Shown in pieces: positions 41,867 to 50,477 of a stretch of 64,000 nucleotides of DNA (within the stretch, counting starts at the first letter, position 1; the number at the start of each line of letters is the position of its first letter). The stretch is from assembly GCA_003245715.1 (NCBI GenBank), contig QKCJ01000005.1, positions 84,478-148,477 of the forward strand, given 5' to 3'. Below the pieces are notes generated by a model. That model was not told the origin of the DNA. It ran no database searches and saw nothing but the letters and a program-made list of their open reading frames with translations. Source of the DNA: a bacterium. Its GTDB lineage: Bacteria; Planctomycetota; SZUA-567. The position numbers and the translations under genes were made by a program.

Positions 41867-43627
41867 ATGAGCGAAGATAAAAAGACCCTAACAGTCAACG
41901 GGCAAGTCGTCGAGATTGCTGGCGAGAGAAACCTGCTTGAACTGATCCGCAAGACCGGCATCAACCTGCCGACCTTCTGCTACCACTCTGACCTTTCAAT
42001 TTACGGCGCCTGCCGTCTGTGCCTTGTTGACGTTGAAGGACGGGGTATCATGGCTTCATGTTCAACAGCTCCGGAAGCCGGCATGATTGTTCAGACCAAT
42101 ACTGAAGAAATCCGCCAGATGCGCAAGATCAACATTGAACTTCTTCTTGCCAACCATAACCGCGAATGCCCGACCTGTACCCGCAGTAGCGACTGTTCAC
42201 TGCAGGACCTGGCCCGTCAGCTCGGTGTTGACACCATCCGCTTCAAGAAACGCGAAAAGATGGCTCCGCTTGATATGAGCAGCCCGTCAATTGTACGCGA
42301 CCCGAACAAGTGTATTCTCTGCGGTGACTGTGTGCGTATGTGCAGCGAAGTTCAGGGAATCGGCGCTATCGACTTTACTCACCGTGGTTCAAAGGCTGAA
42401 GTTGCACCTGCGTTCAGCAAGGAACTTGGCAAGGTCGAATGTGTAAACTGCGGTCAGTGCGCACAGGTTTGCCCGACTGGTGCGCTTACGGCCAAGTCTG
42501 AGCGTGAAAATGTCTGGCAGGCTCTGAGTGACCCGAATAAGACTGTTGTTGCTCAGGTTGCGCCGGCTGTCCGCGTTGCTCTTGGAGAGTACTTCAAGAT
42601 GGAACCGGGTCAGGACGTTACCGGCAAGATGGCTACAGCTCTGCGCAAGCTTGGTTTCGATGAAGTTTATGACACCTGTTTTGCTGCAGATATGACCATT
42701 CTTGAAGAAGCCAATGAACTTCTTGGTCGTCTTAAGGAAGGTAAAAACCTGCCGCTTTACACAAGCTGCTGCCCGGGCTGGGTTAAGTTTGTTGAAACCT
42801 ACTATCCGGAACTTCTTGATAATGTTTCAAGCTGTAAGAGCCCGCAGCAGATGTTTGGCGCTACAGCCAAGAAAGTTCTGCCTGCTCAGCTCAAGGTTGA
42901 CAGAAAAGACCTTGTGGTTGTTTCAATCATGCCATGCACAGCAAAGAAATTCGAAGCCAAGCTCGATAAGTTTAAGACCGATGGCACACCTGATGTCGAC
43001 CATGTTATCACTACCCGTGAACTTGGCCGCATGATCCATGCTCAGGGAATTGTCTTTAATGAACTTGAACCAAGTGCGCTTGATATGCCTATGGGATTCT
43101 ACACTGGTGCCGGTGTTATCTTTGGTGCGAGTGGTGGCGTTATGGAAGCTGCCCTGCGTTACGCGGCTGGTGTTCTTGACGGTGTTGATGGTGGCAAGCT
43201 TGAGTTCGCTGCGGTTCGCGGTTTTGAAGGCATCAAGGAAGCAGCTGTGACAGTCGGCGGAACCGAGCTGAAGGTTGCTGTAGTTCAGGGACTTGCCAAC
43301 ACTAAGAAGCTCATTGAAGCAATCAAGGCTGGCGAGAAGGAATATCACTTCATCGAAGTCATGGCCTGCCCGGGTGGTTGTATCGCCGGTGGCGGTCAGC
43401 CGTTCCTTGACAAGCGCAATAAAGAAGCAAACAAGCAGAAGCGCGCCAAGGGTATCTATACCTCCGACCGTACTCTGCAGCTTCACAACTCTGGTGACAA
43501 CCACTTTGTTGAACTCTGCTACCAGAAGAACTTTGAAGGCGGCGTTGGCGGACACGATGCTCACCACTGCCTCCACACAAAATATGAAGACCGCAGCGAT
43601 ATACTATCTTCAAGTTCAAACGACTAA
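41867..43627 (+). CDS. hydA: [FeFe] hydrogenase catalytic subunit HydA
   Basis: 586 residues from ATG 41867 (AAAGGA 8 nt upstream). [2Fe-2S] domain (C38, C49, C52, C65), a His-ligated [4Fe-4S] site (H97, C101, C104, C110), two [4Fe-4S] clusters (C149-C159 and C192-C202), then the H-cluster domain with all three signatures: TSCCPGW (C301, C302), MPCTAKKFE (C357) and EVMACPGGCIAGGGQP (C501, C505). The proton-relay Cys301 is intact, in contrast to the HydS homologue in this window. The C-terminal small-subunit domain is fused. Produces or consumes H2 with HydB and HydC. Maturases HydEFG are not in the window. Confidence 0.96.
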   Translation: MSEDKKTLTVNGQVVEIAGERNLLELIRKTGINLPTFCYHSDLSIYGACRLCLVDVEGRGIMASCSTAPEAGMIVQTNTEEIRQMRKINIELLLANHNRECPTCTRSSDCSLQDLARQLGVDTIRFKKREKMAPLDMSSPSIVRDPNKCILCGDCVRMCSEVQGIGAIDFTHRGSKAEVAPAFSKELGKVECVNCGQCAQVCPTGALTAKSERENVWQALSDPNKTVVAQVAPAVRVALGEYFKMEPGQDVTGKMATALRKLGFDEVYDTCFAADMTILEEANELLGRLKEGKNLPLYTSCCPGWVKFVETYYPELLDNVSSCKSPQQMFGATAKKVLPAQLKVDRKDLVVVSIMPCTAKKFEAKLDKFKTDGTPDVDHVITTRELGRMIHAQGIVFNELEPSALDMPMGFYTGAGVIFGASGGVMEAALRYAAGVLDGVDGGKLEFAAVRGFEGIKEAAVTVGGTELKVAVVQGLANTKKLIEAIKAGEKEYHFIEVMACPGGCIAGGGQPFLDKRNKEANKQKRAKGIYTSDRTLQLHNSGDNHFVELCYQKNFEGGVGGHDAHHCLHTKYEDRSDILSSSSND

Positions 43628-43651
43628 GTTGTCAGTCACAATGCAAAATTT

Positions 43652-43682
43652 AAAGCGACCGGTTATTGCCGGTCGCTTTTTC
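43652..43682 (+). terminator. Terminator of the hydCBA operon
   Basis: AAAGCGACCGG (43652-43662) pairs with CCGGTCGCTTT (43669-43679) around a 6-nt loop, followed by Ts, 25 bp after the hydA stop. Confidence 0.93.
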
Positions 43683-43711
43683 TGTATCCATAAGATGTTC
43701 AGAATTTGTAC

Positions 43712-44677
43712 TTACTGAGCAAGTATCGCCAAGGCATTCATAGCTGCCGCCGCCGCCGGAGAACCGCCGCGCGGAGATGAATTGGCAATACAAACACGCC
43801 CCGAGTTGATAAGTGCGGACTTGGCTTCACGTGCTCCGACAAAACCTACCGGCAAACCAATAACCAGAGCCGGTCGAATGTCTTCACGCTCAAGCAAACG
43901 CCAGATTGCTGTAGGAGCGTTACCGATCACCAGAATCGAAGCATTAAGTTTATCCGCGAAGAAATCAATTGCTGCTGCTGCACGCGTACAACCATTCTCC
44001 CTGGCATAATCAATAACGTCATCTTCAGAGATACCGCAGATGATTTCATTTTTTATCCGCGTCATCCCTTGCCTTACCATTGTGACATCACAGAATATTT
44101 TTGCGCCGGATTGCAGGGCGTTTATGCCATTTATAACCGCCTGTGGATGAAAATAAATGGTACTGGCGAAAGAGAAATCGGCCGTTGCATGAATTATTCT
44201 TTTGAGTATTGCTTTCTGCTCAGTTGAGAATCCTGAATCTGAAATTCGCGACTCAATAATATCATGACTTAACTGTTCAATCTCCAGGCCAGTTTCAGGA
44301 AGATCGCGGACAGACGTTGAAAAGCGCGCAATTTTTTCCCATAATGCGTCTTCAACCAATGGCTCACCCCACAAGCCGCTGCAAATTGAAATTGCTATCG
44401 AAGGGAAAAGGGAATTGGCTTTTTCCACCATAAGGGTGATGTCGTTCTTCGCGTGTCCGGCGTTATGGAGAAAAAAGGGTATAACCTCGATTTCAGAGAC
44501 GCCCTCTTCTGCCAGACGGTTAATTTCCGTTTCGAGACATTTTTTTTCTGGATCAAGGTAGATACCACTAACCGGACACCGGCTTCGATTATTCAGGTTA
44601 ATGATAAGACGTTGATAATCCTTCCTCGCTTCCGGATTGCAAACACTGTGTGAAATAATAATTACCGCTTTATTCAT
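43712..44677 (-). CDS. Fusion of CbiX-like cobaltochelatase and CbiC precorrin-8X methylmutase
   Basis: 321 residues. Residues 1 to about 115 resemble a single-domain CbiX/sirohydrochlorin chelatase: IIISHS with His10 and IPFFLHNAGHAKNDI with His75, the two metal-binding His of the family. Residues about 150-321 are CbiC/CobH: KRIIHATADFSFA with the catalytic His163, KIFCDVTMVRQGM, and GLPVGFVGAREAK. So one chain would join metal insertion with the late 1,5-methyl shift that gives cobyrinate or hydrogenobyrinate. Alone on its strand, facing hydA, and divergent from the permease gene. cbiL and cobS occur elsewhere in the window. Confidence 0.83.
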   Translation of the reverse strand: MNKAVIIISHSVCNPEARKDYQRLIINLNNRSRCPVSGIYLDPEKKCLETEINRLAEEGVSEIEVIPFFLHNAGHAKNDITLMVEKANSLFPSIAISICSGLWGEPLVEDALWEKIARFSTSVRDLPETGLEIEQLSHDIIESRISDSGFSTEQKAILKRIIHATADFSFASTIYFHPQAVINGINALQSGAKIFCDVTMVRQGMTRIKNEIICGISEDDVIDYARENGCTRAAAAIDFFADKLNASILVIGNAPTAIWRLLEREDIRPALVIGLPVGFVGAREAKSALINSGRVCIANSSPRGGSPAAAAAMNALAILAQ

Positions 44678-44746
44678 AATTTCCGACCAGATTAAATTTA
44701 AAGAAGATTCTTGAAGATTCAGACCTATAATTGTATTATTCTATCT

Positions 44747-45781
44747 ATGTTATCCTATATTGTAAAACGAATTCTGGTGATGATACCGACACTGATGATT
44801 ATCAGCATGTTGTCGTATATGATGATGCGGATTGCCCCTGGTGATCCGGTCAAGGCGAATATGATGGCATCCGGCGGAAACGACGCCCTTAAGGAAGGTG
44901 AGTCCCAGCAGGCCAAACAGTTCAGAAAATATTTCGGACTCGACAAGCCTTGGTATGTCGGATACTGGTACTGGCTTACAGGCAATCCGAATATTCCCGG
45001 AAGTAAGGGCGTTATCCGTGGCGATTTCGGCATCTCCCTGACTGTCAGCCTCGGTACTCCAGTCACAGAACTCTTAAAAGAACGCCTGCCTCCGACCCTG
45101 AAACTCAACATCATCGCAATGGCGTTGATTTATCTGATTGCCATTCCGGCTGGCATCTATTCATCGGTCAAGCGTAACAGTATTTTTGACCGGGGAAGTT
45201 CGATATTTTTTCTTGTTCTGTATTCGCTCCCGAATTTCTGGGTGGGTCTGCTTCTGATAATACTTTCAGCCAAATTCTTTCCGTGGTGGCCGACTCGCGG
45301 ATTAGATCCAGACCTTCCCCTGACTGCGAGTTACTGGAACGTTATCTGGCAAACAACCTTGCATTATATCTTCCCGGTTATCTGCCTGTCATACGGTTCC
45401 TTTGCCATGCTCAGCCGTTATTCACGCACGGCGATGCTTGAGATCATCAAACAGGATTATATCCGCACCGCACGCGCCAAAGGATTGTCTGAACCGGTTG
45501 TAATATTAAAACACGTTCTGCGAAACGGTATGATTCCGCTCATCACGATTTTTGCCGGAATGCTTCCTGGGCTAATCAGCGGAAGTTTCTTTATTGAGTA
45601 TCTTTTCAGAATTCCCGGGATGGGGCTGCTCGGACTTGAGGCGGTAAGTAGCCGCGACTACCCGCTACTTATGACCATTTTCGGTTTCAGCGCCGCCCTG
45701 ACACTTATGGGCATTCTGCTCAGCGATATCTGTTATTGTCTGGTCGATCCAAGAATTTCCCTGAATAAATCATCAGACTGA
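44747..45781 (+). CDS. DppB/OppB-like ABC transporter permease
   Basis: 344 residues. The N-terminus MLSYIVKRILVMIPTL and APGDPV are typical of peptide-type permeases, as is the C-terminal loop RTARAKGLSEPVVILKHVLRN that contacts the ATPase. About six membrane segments. I chose ATG 44747 because of this N-terminus; no ribosome binding site is visible, and a TATAAT at 44726-44731 would give a leader of only about 10 nt. No partner permease, ATPase or binding protein gene is adjacent, so it is either an orphan or its partners lie elsewhere. Stop is 5 bp from the convergent ABC-F stop. Confidence 0.82.
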   Translation: MLSYIVKRILVMIPTLMIISMLSYMMMRIAPGDPVKANMMASGGNDALKEGESQQAKQFRKYFGLDKPWYVGYWYWLTGNPNIPGSKGVIRGDFGISLTVSLGTPVTELLKERLPPTLKLNIIAMALIYLIAIPAGIYSSVKRNSIFDRGSSIFFLVLYSLPNFWVGLLLIILSAKFFPWWPTRGLDPDLPLTASYWNVIWQTTLHYIFPVICLSYGSFAMLSRYSRTAMLEIIKQDYIRTARAKGLSEPVVILKHVLRNGMIPLITIFAGMLPGLISGSFFIEYLFRIPGMGLLGLEAVSSRDYPLLMTIFGFSAALTLMGILLSDICYCLVDPRISLNKSSD

Positions 45782-45786
45782 TTGCG

Positions 45787-47550
45787 CTATACCGACAACT
45801 CTTCAAGCTCTGTCTGGAGTTCAAGCCACTCGCTCTCGCATTCATTTTTTTTAGACTCAAGCGGATCTATCTGCGCCTGAATTTTCGCGCCGTCTTCCCA
45901 GTTATGGCATTCCGTGATTTTAACTTTTAACGGTTCGATCTGATTGTCGAGTTTTTCTATCTGCGACTCAAGATTTGAAATCCTCTTCTCAATCAGATAG
46001 CGACGTTTGCTATCATCTTTTTTTACAGCAGCAGCTTCGGTATCATCACCAGCTTCCGCCCCGGTTTCATTCTCAAGCTTATGCAGATAATCCGCGAATG
46101 TGCCGGGAAAACGCCTTGCCCTTGAGTCTTTTAGCTCGATAACTTCCGTCGCAACCCGGCAGGAAAAATTCCGGTCGTGGCTGACCAGGATAACCGTCCC
46201 TTTGTAATTGCACAAAGCGTCAGCAAGCGCCTCAACCGTCTCAACGTCCAGATGATTTACCGGCTCGTCAAGTATCAGGACATTTCCGCCGTGCAAAAAT
46301 AACCCGGCAAGACACAAACGCGCCCGCTCGCCACCGCTCAGAACTGATATTTTTTTCTGAACATCATTACCGGAAAAACGAAATCCCCCGGCAACATCCA
46401 GAACTTCTTTTTCCATTATGCTTTTAGGTGCGATATTTACCAGATGTTCGCGCACAGTCAAAGCTTCAGGCAATGAAGAAAAAACGTGCTGCGCATAGAC
46501 AAGTAGCTGGCAGTTTGCCGCCCATTTGAATTTGCCGGAAATTATCGGAAGCGAATCAGTCAAGGTACGCAAAAGAGTCGTCTTGCCCTGACCATTGTCA
46601 CCGGTTATCGCAAGGCGCGCGCCGGGTTCGATGCTGAAATTAATCTTGCCGGAAATTACATTCTCACCATAGCCGATAGACAGGTTCTCACACTCAAGAA
46701 CTGTCGTTCTTATAGGTGTCGGTTCGGGAAGTCGGAGTTTGACGTTTCTCTTTATCTGCTCAATATCATGCAGCTCGTTCTCGATTTTATCAAGCTGCTT
46801 CTGCTTGCTTCTGGCTTGAGAAGCGGTGTTGGCCCCTGCCCGGTTTTTGTCAATGAAGCGCTGGAGCTGTTTGATCTTACCCTCGCGAGCGTCATTTTCA
46901 CGAAGCTGTTGCTCAATGCGCAACTCACGGTGTTCAAGATAATCTTTTACCCTGCCCGGATATTCATATAGTTTTGCCGCAGACAATTCCATGGTATGGT
47001 TGCAGGTGTGATTTAAAAAAGCCCGGTCATGCGAAACAATCAGACAGCCCGCCCTCCAGCTCTTCATGAACTTCTGCAGCAGCAACTGCGTACGCAGGTC
47101 AAGAAAATTAGTCGGTTCATCAAGAATCAGAAAATTAGGCTCATGCAATAACAACGCCGCAAGTTTCAATCGTGTCTGCCAACCGCCGGACATCGCTTTT
47201 ACCCGTCCCTCAAGAAGATCAGCGCCAATATTAAAGCGTCCGGCCATCTCCCCGCACTGCCAGTCCGCTTTGCCCGAATCCCGCATCAGAAAAGACAAGG
47301 CCGTTTCACCGTCCTCAAAGGGGTCATCCTGACGGAGATAGCCAAGGCGTAACGCTTTGTGGCGTGTAATGCTGCCACCTTCAGCATGTTCGGTTTCGTT
47401 TATCAACCGGCACAAGGTAGACTTTCCTGCACCGTTAACGCCGATAAAAGCAACTTTACGGTCATCATGGAAAGTGGCGGAAACTCCGTCAAGAAGCGTC
47501 CGCCCACTGTAGGATAATGTGATGTCTTTTAATTCGAGTAGTACCGCCAT
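45787..47550 (-). CDS. ABC-F family ATPase (Uup/YbiT-like)
   Basis: 587 residues, two ATPase domains and no membrane segments. Walker A sequences GVNGAGKST (about 37) and GDNGQGKTT (about 316); signatures MSGGWQTRL and LSGGERARL; Walker B LILDEPTNFLDL and LILDEPVNHLDV. A charged linker lies between the domains, and the C-terminal 80 residues are a coiled coil. ABC-F proteins act on the ribosome (E-site binding, relief of stalls), and some protect against antibiotics; nothing here points to resistance. It begins 11 bp after greA on the same strand. Confidence 0.92.
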   Translation of the reverse strand: MAVLLELKDITLSYSGRTLLDGVSATFHDDRKVAFIGVNGAGKSTLCRLINETEHAEGGSITRHKALRLGYLRQDDPFEDGETALSFLMRDSGKADWQCGEMAGRFNIGADLLEGRVKAMSGGWQTRLKLAALLLHEPNFLILDEPTNFLDLRTQLLLQKFMKSWRAGCLIVSHDRAFLNHTCNHTMELSAAKLYEYPGRVKDYLEHRELRIEQQLRENDAREGKIKQLQRFIDKNRAGANTASQARSKQKQLDKIENELHDIEQIKRNVKLRLPEPTPIRTTVLECENLSIGYGENVISGKINFSIEPGARLAITGDNGQGKTTLLRTLTDSLPIISGKFKWAANCQLLVYAQHVFSSLPEALTVREHLVNIAPKSIMEKEVLDVAGGFRFSGNDVQKKISVLSGGERARLCLAGLFLHGGNVLILDEPVNHLDVETVEALADALCNYKGTVILVSHDRNFSCRVATEVIELKDSRARRFPGTFADYLHKLENETGAEAGDDTEAAAVKKDDSKRRYLIEKRISNLESQIEKLDNQIEPLKVKITECHNWEDGAKIQAQIDPLESKKNECESEWLELQTELEELSV

Positions 47551-47561
47551 GGCCGCCTGCG

Positions 47562-48029
47562 TTATATAATTTCCAGAATTTCAAGTTCCATCGGTCCAGC
47601 CGGAAGATGAGCTGTAACCTTGTCACCGACTTCATTACCGATGAGGGCCTGCCCAATCGGGCTTGAAGCAAGGATCTTGCCTGTAGTCGGATCAGCTTCC
47701 CCTTCACCAACCAGAGTACGTTCCATCTCCTTACCATCCTTGACGCGCTTGAACCTGACGGTCTTAAAGAGACAGACCTTACCTTCCGGCAGTGAATCAG
47801 GCTTAACAATAAGGGCGTTTGCAAGCTTTGTGTTAAGCAGACTGATCTTTGCGTTGAGCATCCCCAACTCTTCACGCGCAGCATGGTAGTCCGCATTTTC
47901 GCGCAGGTCACCCTTTTCACGTGCTTCCTCAATAGCCTGTTTAATTCCCGGACGACGGTTTTCAAGCTCGTCAATCTGGGCTTTGATCTTGTCATAACCT
48001 TCCTGGGTCATTGGAACTTGTGCCGACAT
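47562..48029 (-). CDS. greA: Transcription elongation factor GreA
   Basis: 155 residues from ATG 48029 (GGGAG upstream). The N-terminal coiled coil has the tip motif with acidic residues (EKGDLRENADYHAAREE) that reaches into the RNA polymerase channel. The C-terminal FKBP-like domain has SSPIGQALIGNEVGD. It stimulates cleavage of backtracked RNA. In one unit with the ABC-F gene. Confidence 0.95.
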   Translation of the reverse strand: MSAQVPMTQEGYDKIKAQIDELENRRPGIKQAIEEAREKGDLRENADYHAAREELGMLNAKISLLNTKLANALIVKPDSLPEGKVCLFKTVRFKRVKDGKEMERTLVGEGEADPTTGKILASSPIGQALIGNEVGDKVTAHLPAGPMELEILEII

Positions 48030-48082
48030 AATACTCCCTTTCACCTCATTTCAATAAGTAACAGGTATCGTTACTCAAAAAA

Positions 48083-48122
48083 GCAAGCAGGAACAATCCA
48101 AAAAATTATTCCCGCCTGCACA
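48083..48122 (-). terminator. Probable terminator between aspC and greA
   Basis: On the minus strand GGAATAAT pairs with ATTGTTCC (one G-T pair), flanked by GCA/TGC after a bulge, and followed by TTGCTTTTTTG. An AGTAAC-N7-GTTACT inverted repeat at 48057-48075 lies between it and greA. Confidence 0.5.
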
Positions 48123-48145
48123 AACTTAAATTTATGGTTAAACTC

Positions 48146-49339
48146 TTAACCTTCGATTAACTTTTTGAGTCTCTTGCAACCCTCTTCAATCTGTTGACGG
48201 CTGGTAGCATAGCTAAGACGAATGTGCTTTTCTGAACCGAATGCTTCACCCGGTACACAGGCAATCAATGACTCTTCAAGCGCAACTTCACAAAGCTCAA
48301 GTGGAGTATTGACAACCTTACCAGCAAGCGTCTTGCCGAACACACCGGTAACTTCCGGGAAGACATAGAACGCACCGCCTGGTATGTGACAAGTAACACC
48401 TTCAATGTCATTGAGAAGCTTGACAATCAGGTCGCGACGCTCTGCAAAGTCAACGCGCATCTTCTCAACACAAGTCTGGTCGCCAGTCAGAGCCTCAAGA
48501 GCCGCCGCCTGGGCAATTGAACAGGCGTTTGATGTTGACTGGCTCTGGATATCAGCCATTGCTTTGGTTATACGTGCGCTGGCAGCAGAGAAACCAATAC
48601 GCCAGCCAGTCATTGCGTAAGCCTTTGAGCAGCCATTGACTACAACCGTGTTCTGTTTTGTATATTCAGAAACAGCCGCTATGGATACATGCTTTGAATC
48701 GCCGTAGATCAGCTTGTGGTAAATTTCATCAGAGAGGCAGTAAAGCCCCTTTTCTTCAAGCAGCTTGCCAATAGCAGTAATCTGTTCAGGAGCAACAATG
48801 GCGCCTGAAGGATTTGACGGGCTGTTAAGAATAAGCATTTTTGTCTTTGCAGTAATCTTAGACGCAACCATCTCCGCTGTAAGCTCAAAGCCTTTGCTCT
48901 CGTCAGTCTCGACAATCACCGGAACACCACCTGCAAGCAAAACCATTTCAGGATAGCTAACCCAGAACGGAGCAGGAATAAGGACTTCATCCCCCTCATC
49001 AATCATCGCCTGAAGAGCAAGGTAGATATTGAACTTTGCACCGGGGCTGACCAGAATGTTTTCAGGAGCATACTCAACACCGATTTCAGTCTTGAACCAG
49101 TCGCAGACAGCTTTACGAAGAGCTGGAGTTCCCGGGTTGGGTGTGTAAGTGTGCATACCTGCGTCAATGGCTTTATGAGCAGCCTGGCAAATATGGTCAG
49201 GTGTACGGAAATCCGGTTCACCTGCCGCAAAACTGACAACATCCTTACCTTCAGCCTTGAGAGCTTTGGCTTTGGCGGTAATTGCCATTGTCATACTTGG
49301 CTTTCCACCCAATGCTCTCTGACTTAAAGCTTCACCCAT
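48146..49339 (-). CDS. Aspartate aminotransferase family, class I (subgroup I-gamma/Ib-like)
   Basis: 397 residues. PLP-dependent fold type I: substrate loop AAGEPDFRTP (about 40), NSPSNPSGAI (about 170), the PLP Lys in GCSKAYAMTGWRIG (about 235), and a C-terminal Arg (IRLSYA). ATG at 49339 with AGGAGAAG upstream; the frame is open upstream without a ribosome binding site. Members of this branch make aspartate, and some also transaminate prephenate or aromatic keto acids; the last would suit the Phe/Tyr pathway here but is only a possibility. Preceded by an unusual leader with two promoters and a terminator. Confidence 0.87.
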   Translation of the reverse strand: MGEALSQRALGGKPSMTMAITAKAKALKAEGKDVVSFAAGEPDFRTPDHICQAAHKAIDAGMHTYTPNPGTPALRKAVCDWFKTEIGVEYAPENILVSPGAKFNIYLALQAMIDEGDEVLIPAPFWVSYPEMVLLAGGVPVIVETDESKGFELTAEMVASKITAKTKMLILNSPSNPSGAIVAPEQITAIGKLLEEKGLYCLSDEIYHKLIYGDSKHVSIAAVSEYTKQNTVVVNGCSKAYAMTGWRIGFSAASARITKAMADIQSQSTSNACSIAQAAALEALTGDQTCVEKMRVDFAERRDLIVKLLNDIEGVTCHIPGGAFYVFPEVTGVFGKTLAGKVVNTPLELCEVALEESLIACVPGEAFGSEKHIRLSYATSRQQIEEGCKRLKKLIEG

Positions 49340-49369
49340 TAAACTTCTCCTATCGATTAAGTGTTTTTG

Positions 49370-49399
49370 AATATATGACAAATATGTAGTATCTGTCAA
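49370..49399 (-). promoter_or_regulatory. Proximal promoter (P2) of the aminotransferase gene
   Basis: Minus strand TTGACA (49399-49394), 18-bp spacer, TATATT (49375-49370), about 30 bp upstream of the ATG and downstream of the leader terminator. Confidence 0.5.
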
Positions 49400-49406
49400 A
49401 AATTTA

Positions 49407-49445
49407 CAAAAAAATTCCGGCGAAACGTCAGTGCGTACGCCGAAA
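49407..49445 (-). terminator. Intrinsic terminator in the leader upstream of the aminotransferase gene
   Basis: Minus-strand stem formed by bases 49445-49438 and 49422-49415 (8 bp with one G-U), loop of 15 nt, followed by seven Ts (49414-49408). It lies only about 20 nt downstream of the P1 -10 box. Confidence 0.7.
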
Positions 49446-49467
49446 GATTAAGTTTTCTAAAAAAATG

Positions 49468-49495
49468 ATTATACTTGGCACTACCGTGTTGTCAA
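49468..49495 (-). promoter_or_regulatory. Consensus promoter (P1) upstream of the leader terminator
   Basis: Minus strand: perfect TTGACA (49495-49490), 16-bp spacer, perfect TATAAT (49473-49468). A 7-bp inverted repeat, GATATGA (49505-49511) and TCATATC (49524-49530), sits just upstream. Transcription from here would meet the terminator at 49445-49407 within about 55 nt. Confidence 0.75.
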
Positions 49496-49670
49496 CATAA
49501 ATTGGATATGATTTTCATAAAATTCATATCACCTGCAAGTCGCAAAAATAAGCTGTTTTCTTCGGTAAATAAACCTCGGCAACAACAGCGTCAGATTAAA
49601 ATTTTTTAAGCATAACCATTGACGCGCATAATATTAGAGAAATAAATCATTTATACAAGCACTAATCGGC

Positions 49671-50453
49671 TCAACTATTAAGAAAACCGGTAAGCGGGCT
49701 TGAGGCTTCTGCCTGCTCGCTCTGCGCGCCGGGTCCGGCGAGTTTACCCATGCGTCCGGCAATAGTCGCCATCCTGAAAGCGTCGGCCATCGCAACCGGG
49801 TCACTAGCCACGGCTATCGCAGTATTGACAAGTACCGCGTCGGCACCCATTTCCATCGCCTCTGCCGCGTGACTGGGCAAACCAAGGCCGGCATCAACGA
49901 CAACCGGAACCCTTGCCTGACGGATAATAATTTCAATATTTGATCTGGTCTTGATTCCCTTATTGCTGCCGATAGGGCTGCCGAGGGGCATGACCGTTGC
50001 CACGCCTGCGTCCTGCAGATGAAGAGCAAGAATCGGGTCGGCGTTAATGTATGGCAGGACAATAAATCCTTCCTTGACGAGTTCTTTGGCTGCCTTTAGG
50101 GTTTCAATCGGGTCAGGCAGAAGATAATACGGATCTGGCGTAACTTCAAGTTTGATCCATTCAATACCGCTGGCCGCGCGGGCCAATGTTGCAACGCGGA
50201 TAGCTTCTTTCGCGTCACGCGCGCCTGAAGTATTCGGCAGAAGCTGGCATTTCTTCTGGTCGATATGGGTAAGTACGTCATCCGCCGGATTATTGATGTC
50301 AACGCGGCGCAGAGCAACTGTAACCATTTCACTACCGGACGCGTCGATAGCCTTTTGCATGACCTCGGAAGATGAAAACTTGCCGGTACCGACAAACAGC
50401 CTTGAACTGAATTCCCTGCCGGCGATAACCAGCTTATCATTTTGTACAGTCAT
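49671..50453 (-). CDS. thiG: Thiazole synthase ThiG
   Basis: 260 residues from ATG 50453; a TTG directly after the upstream stop (50477) is an alternative. TIM-barrel ThiG, which makes the thiazole phosphate of thiamine from DXP, the ThiS thiocarboxylate and dehydroglycine. Motifs: [12 protein letters not shown] (about 16), the catalytic Lys region EWIKLEV (about 98), [13 protein letters not shown] (about 155) and [30 protein letters not shown]. It follows the LolA-like gene closely, but no thiS, thiH, thiF or TPP riboswitch is present beside it. Confidence 0.94.
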   Translation of the reverse strand: MTVQNDKLVIAGREFSSRLFVGTGKFSSSEVMQKAIDASGSEMVTVALRRVDINNPADDVLTHIDQKKCQLLPNTSGARDAKEAIRVATLARAASGIEWIKLEVTPDPYYLLPDPIETLKAAKELVKEGFIVLPYINADPILALHLQDAGVATVMPLGSPIGSNKGIKTRSNIEIIIRQARVPVVVDAGLGLPSHAAEAMEMGADAVLVNTAIAVASDPVAMADAFRMATIAGRMGKLAGPGAQSEQAEASSPLTGFLNS

Positions 50454-50477
50454 GTGAGTAACTTTCGCTATAGTCAA

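Noticed and set aside
42923..43576. Long antisense ORF (217 codons) inside hydA
   Set aside because: It is a by-product of the codon usage of hydA on the opposite strand, with no ribosome binding site and no family resemblance.
49474..49490. Sigma-54 promoter (TGGCAC element)
   Set aside because: The GC element of the -12 box is missing at the right distance, and the same bases form the spacer of a perfect sigma-70 promoter on the minus strand.
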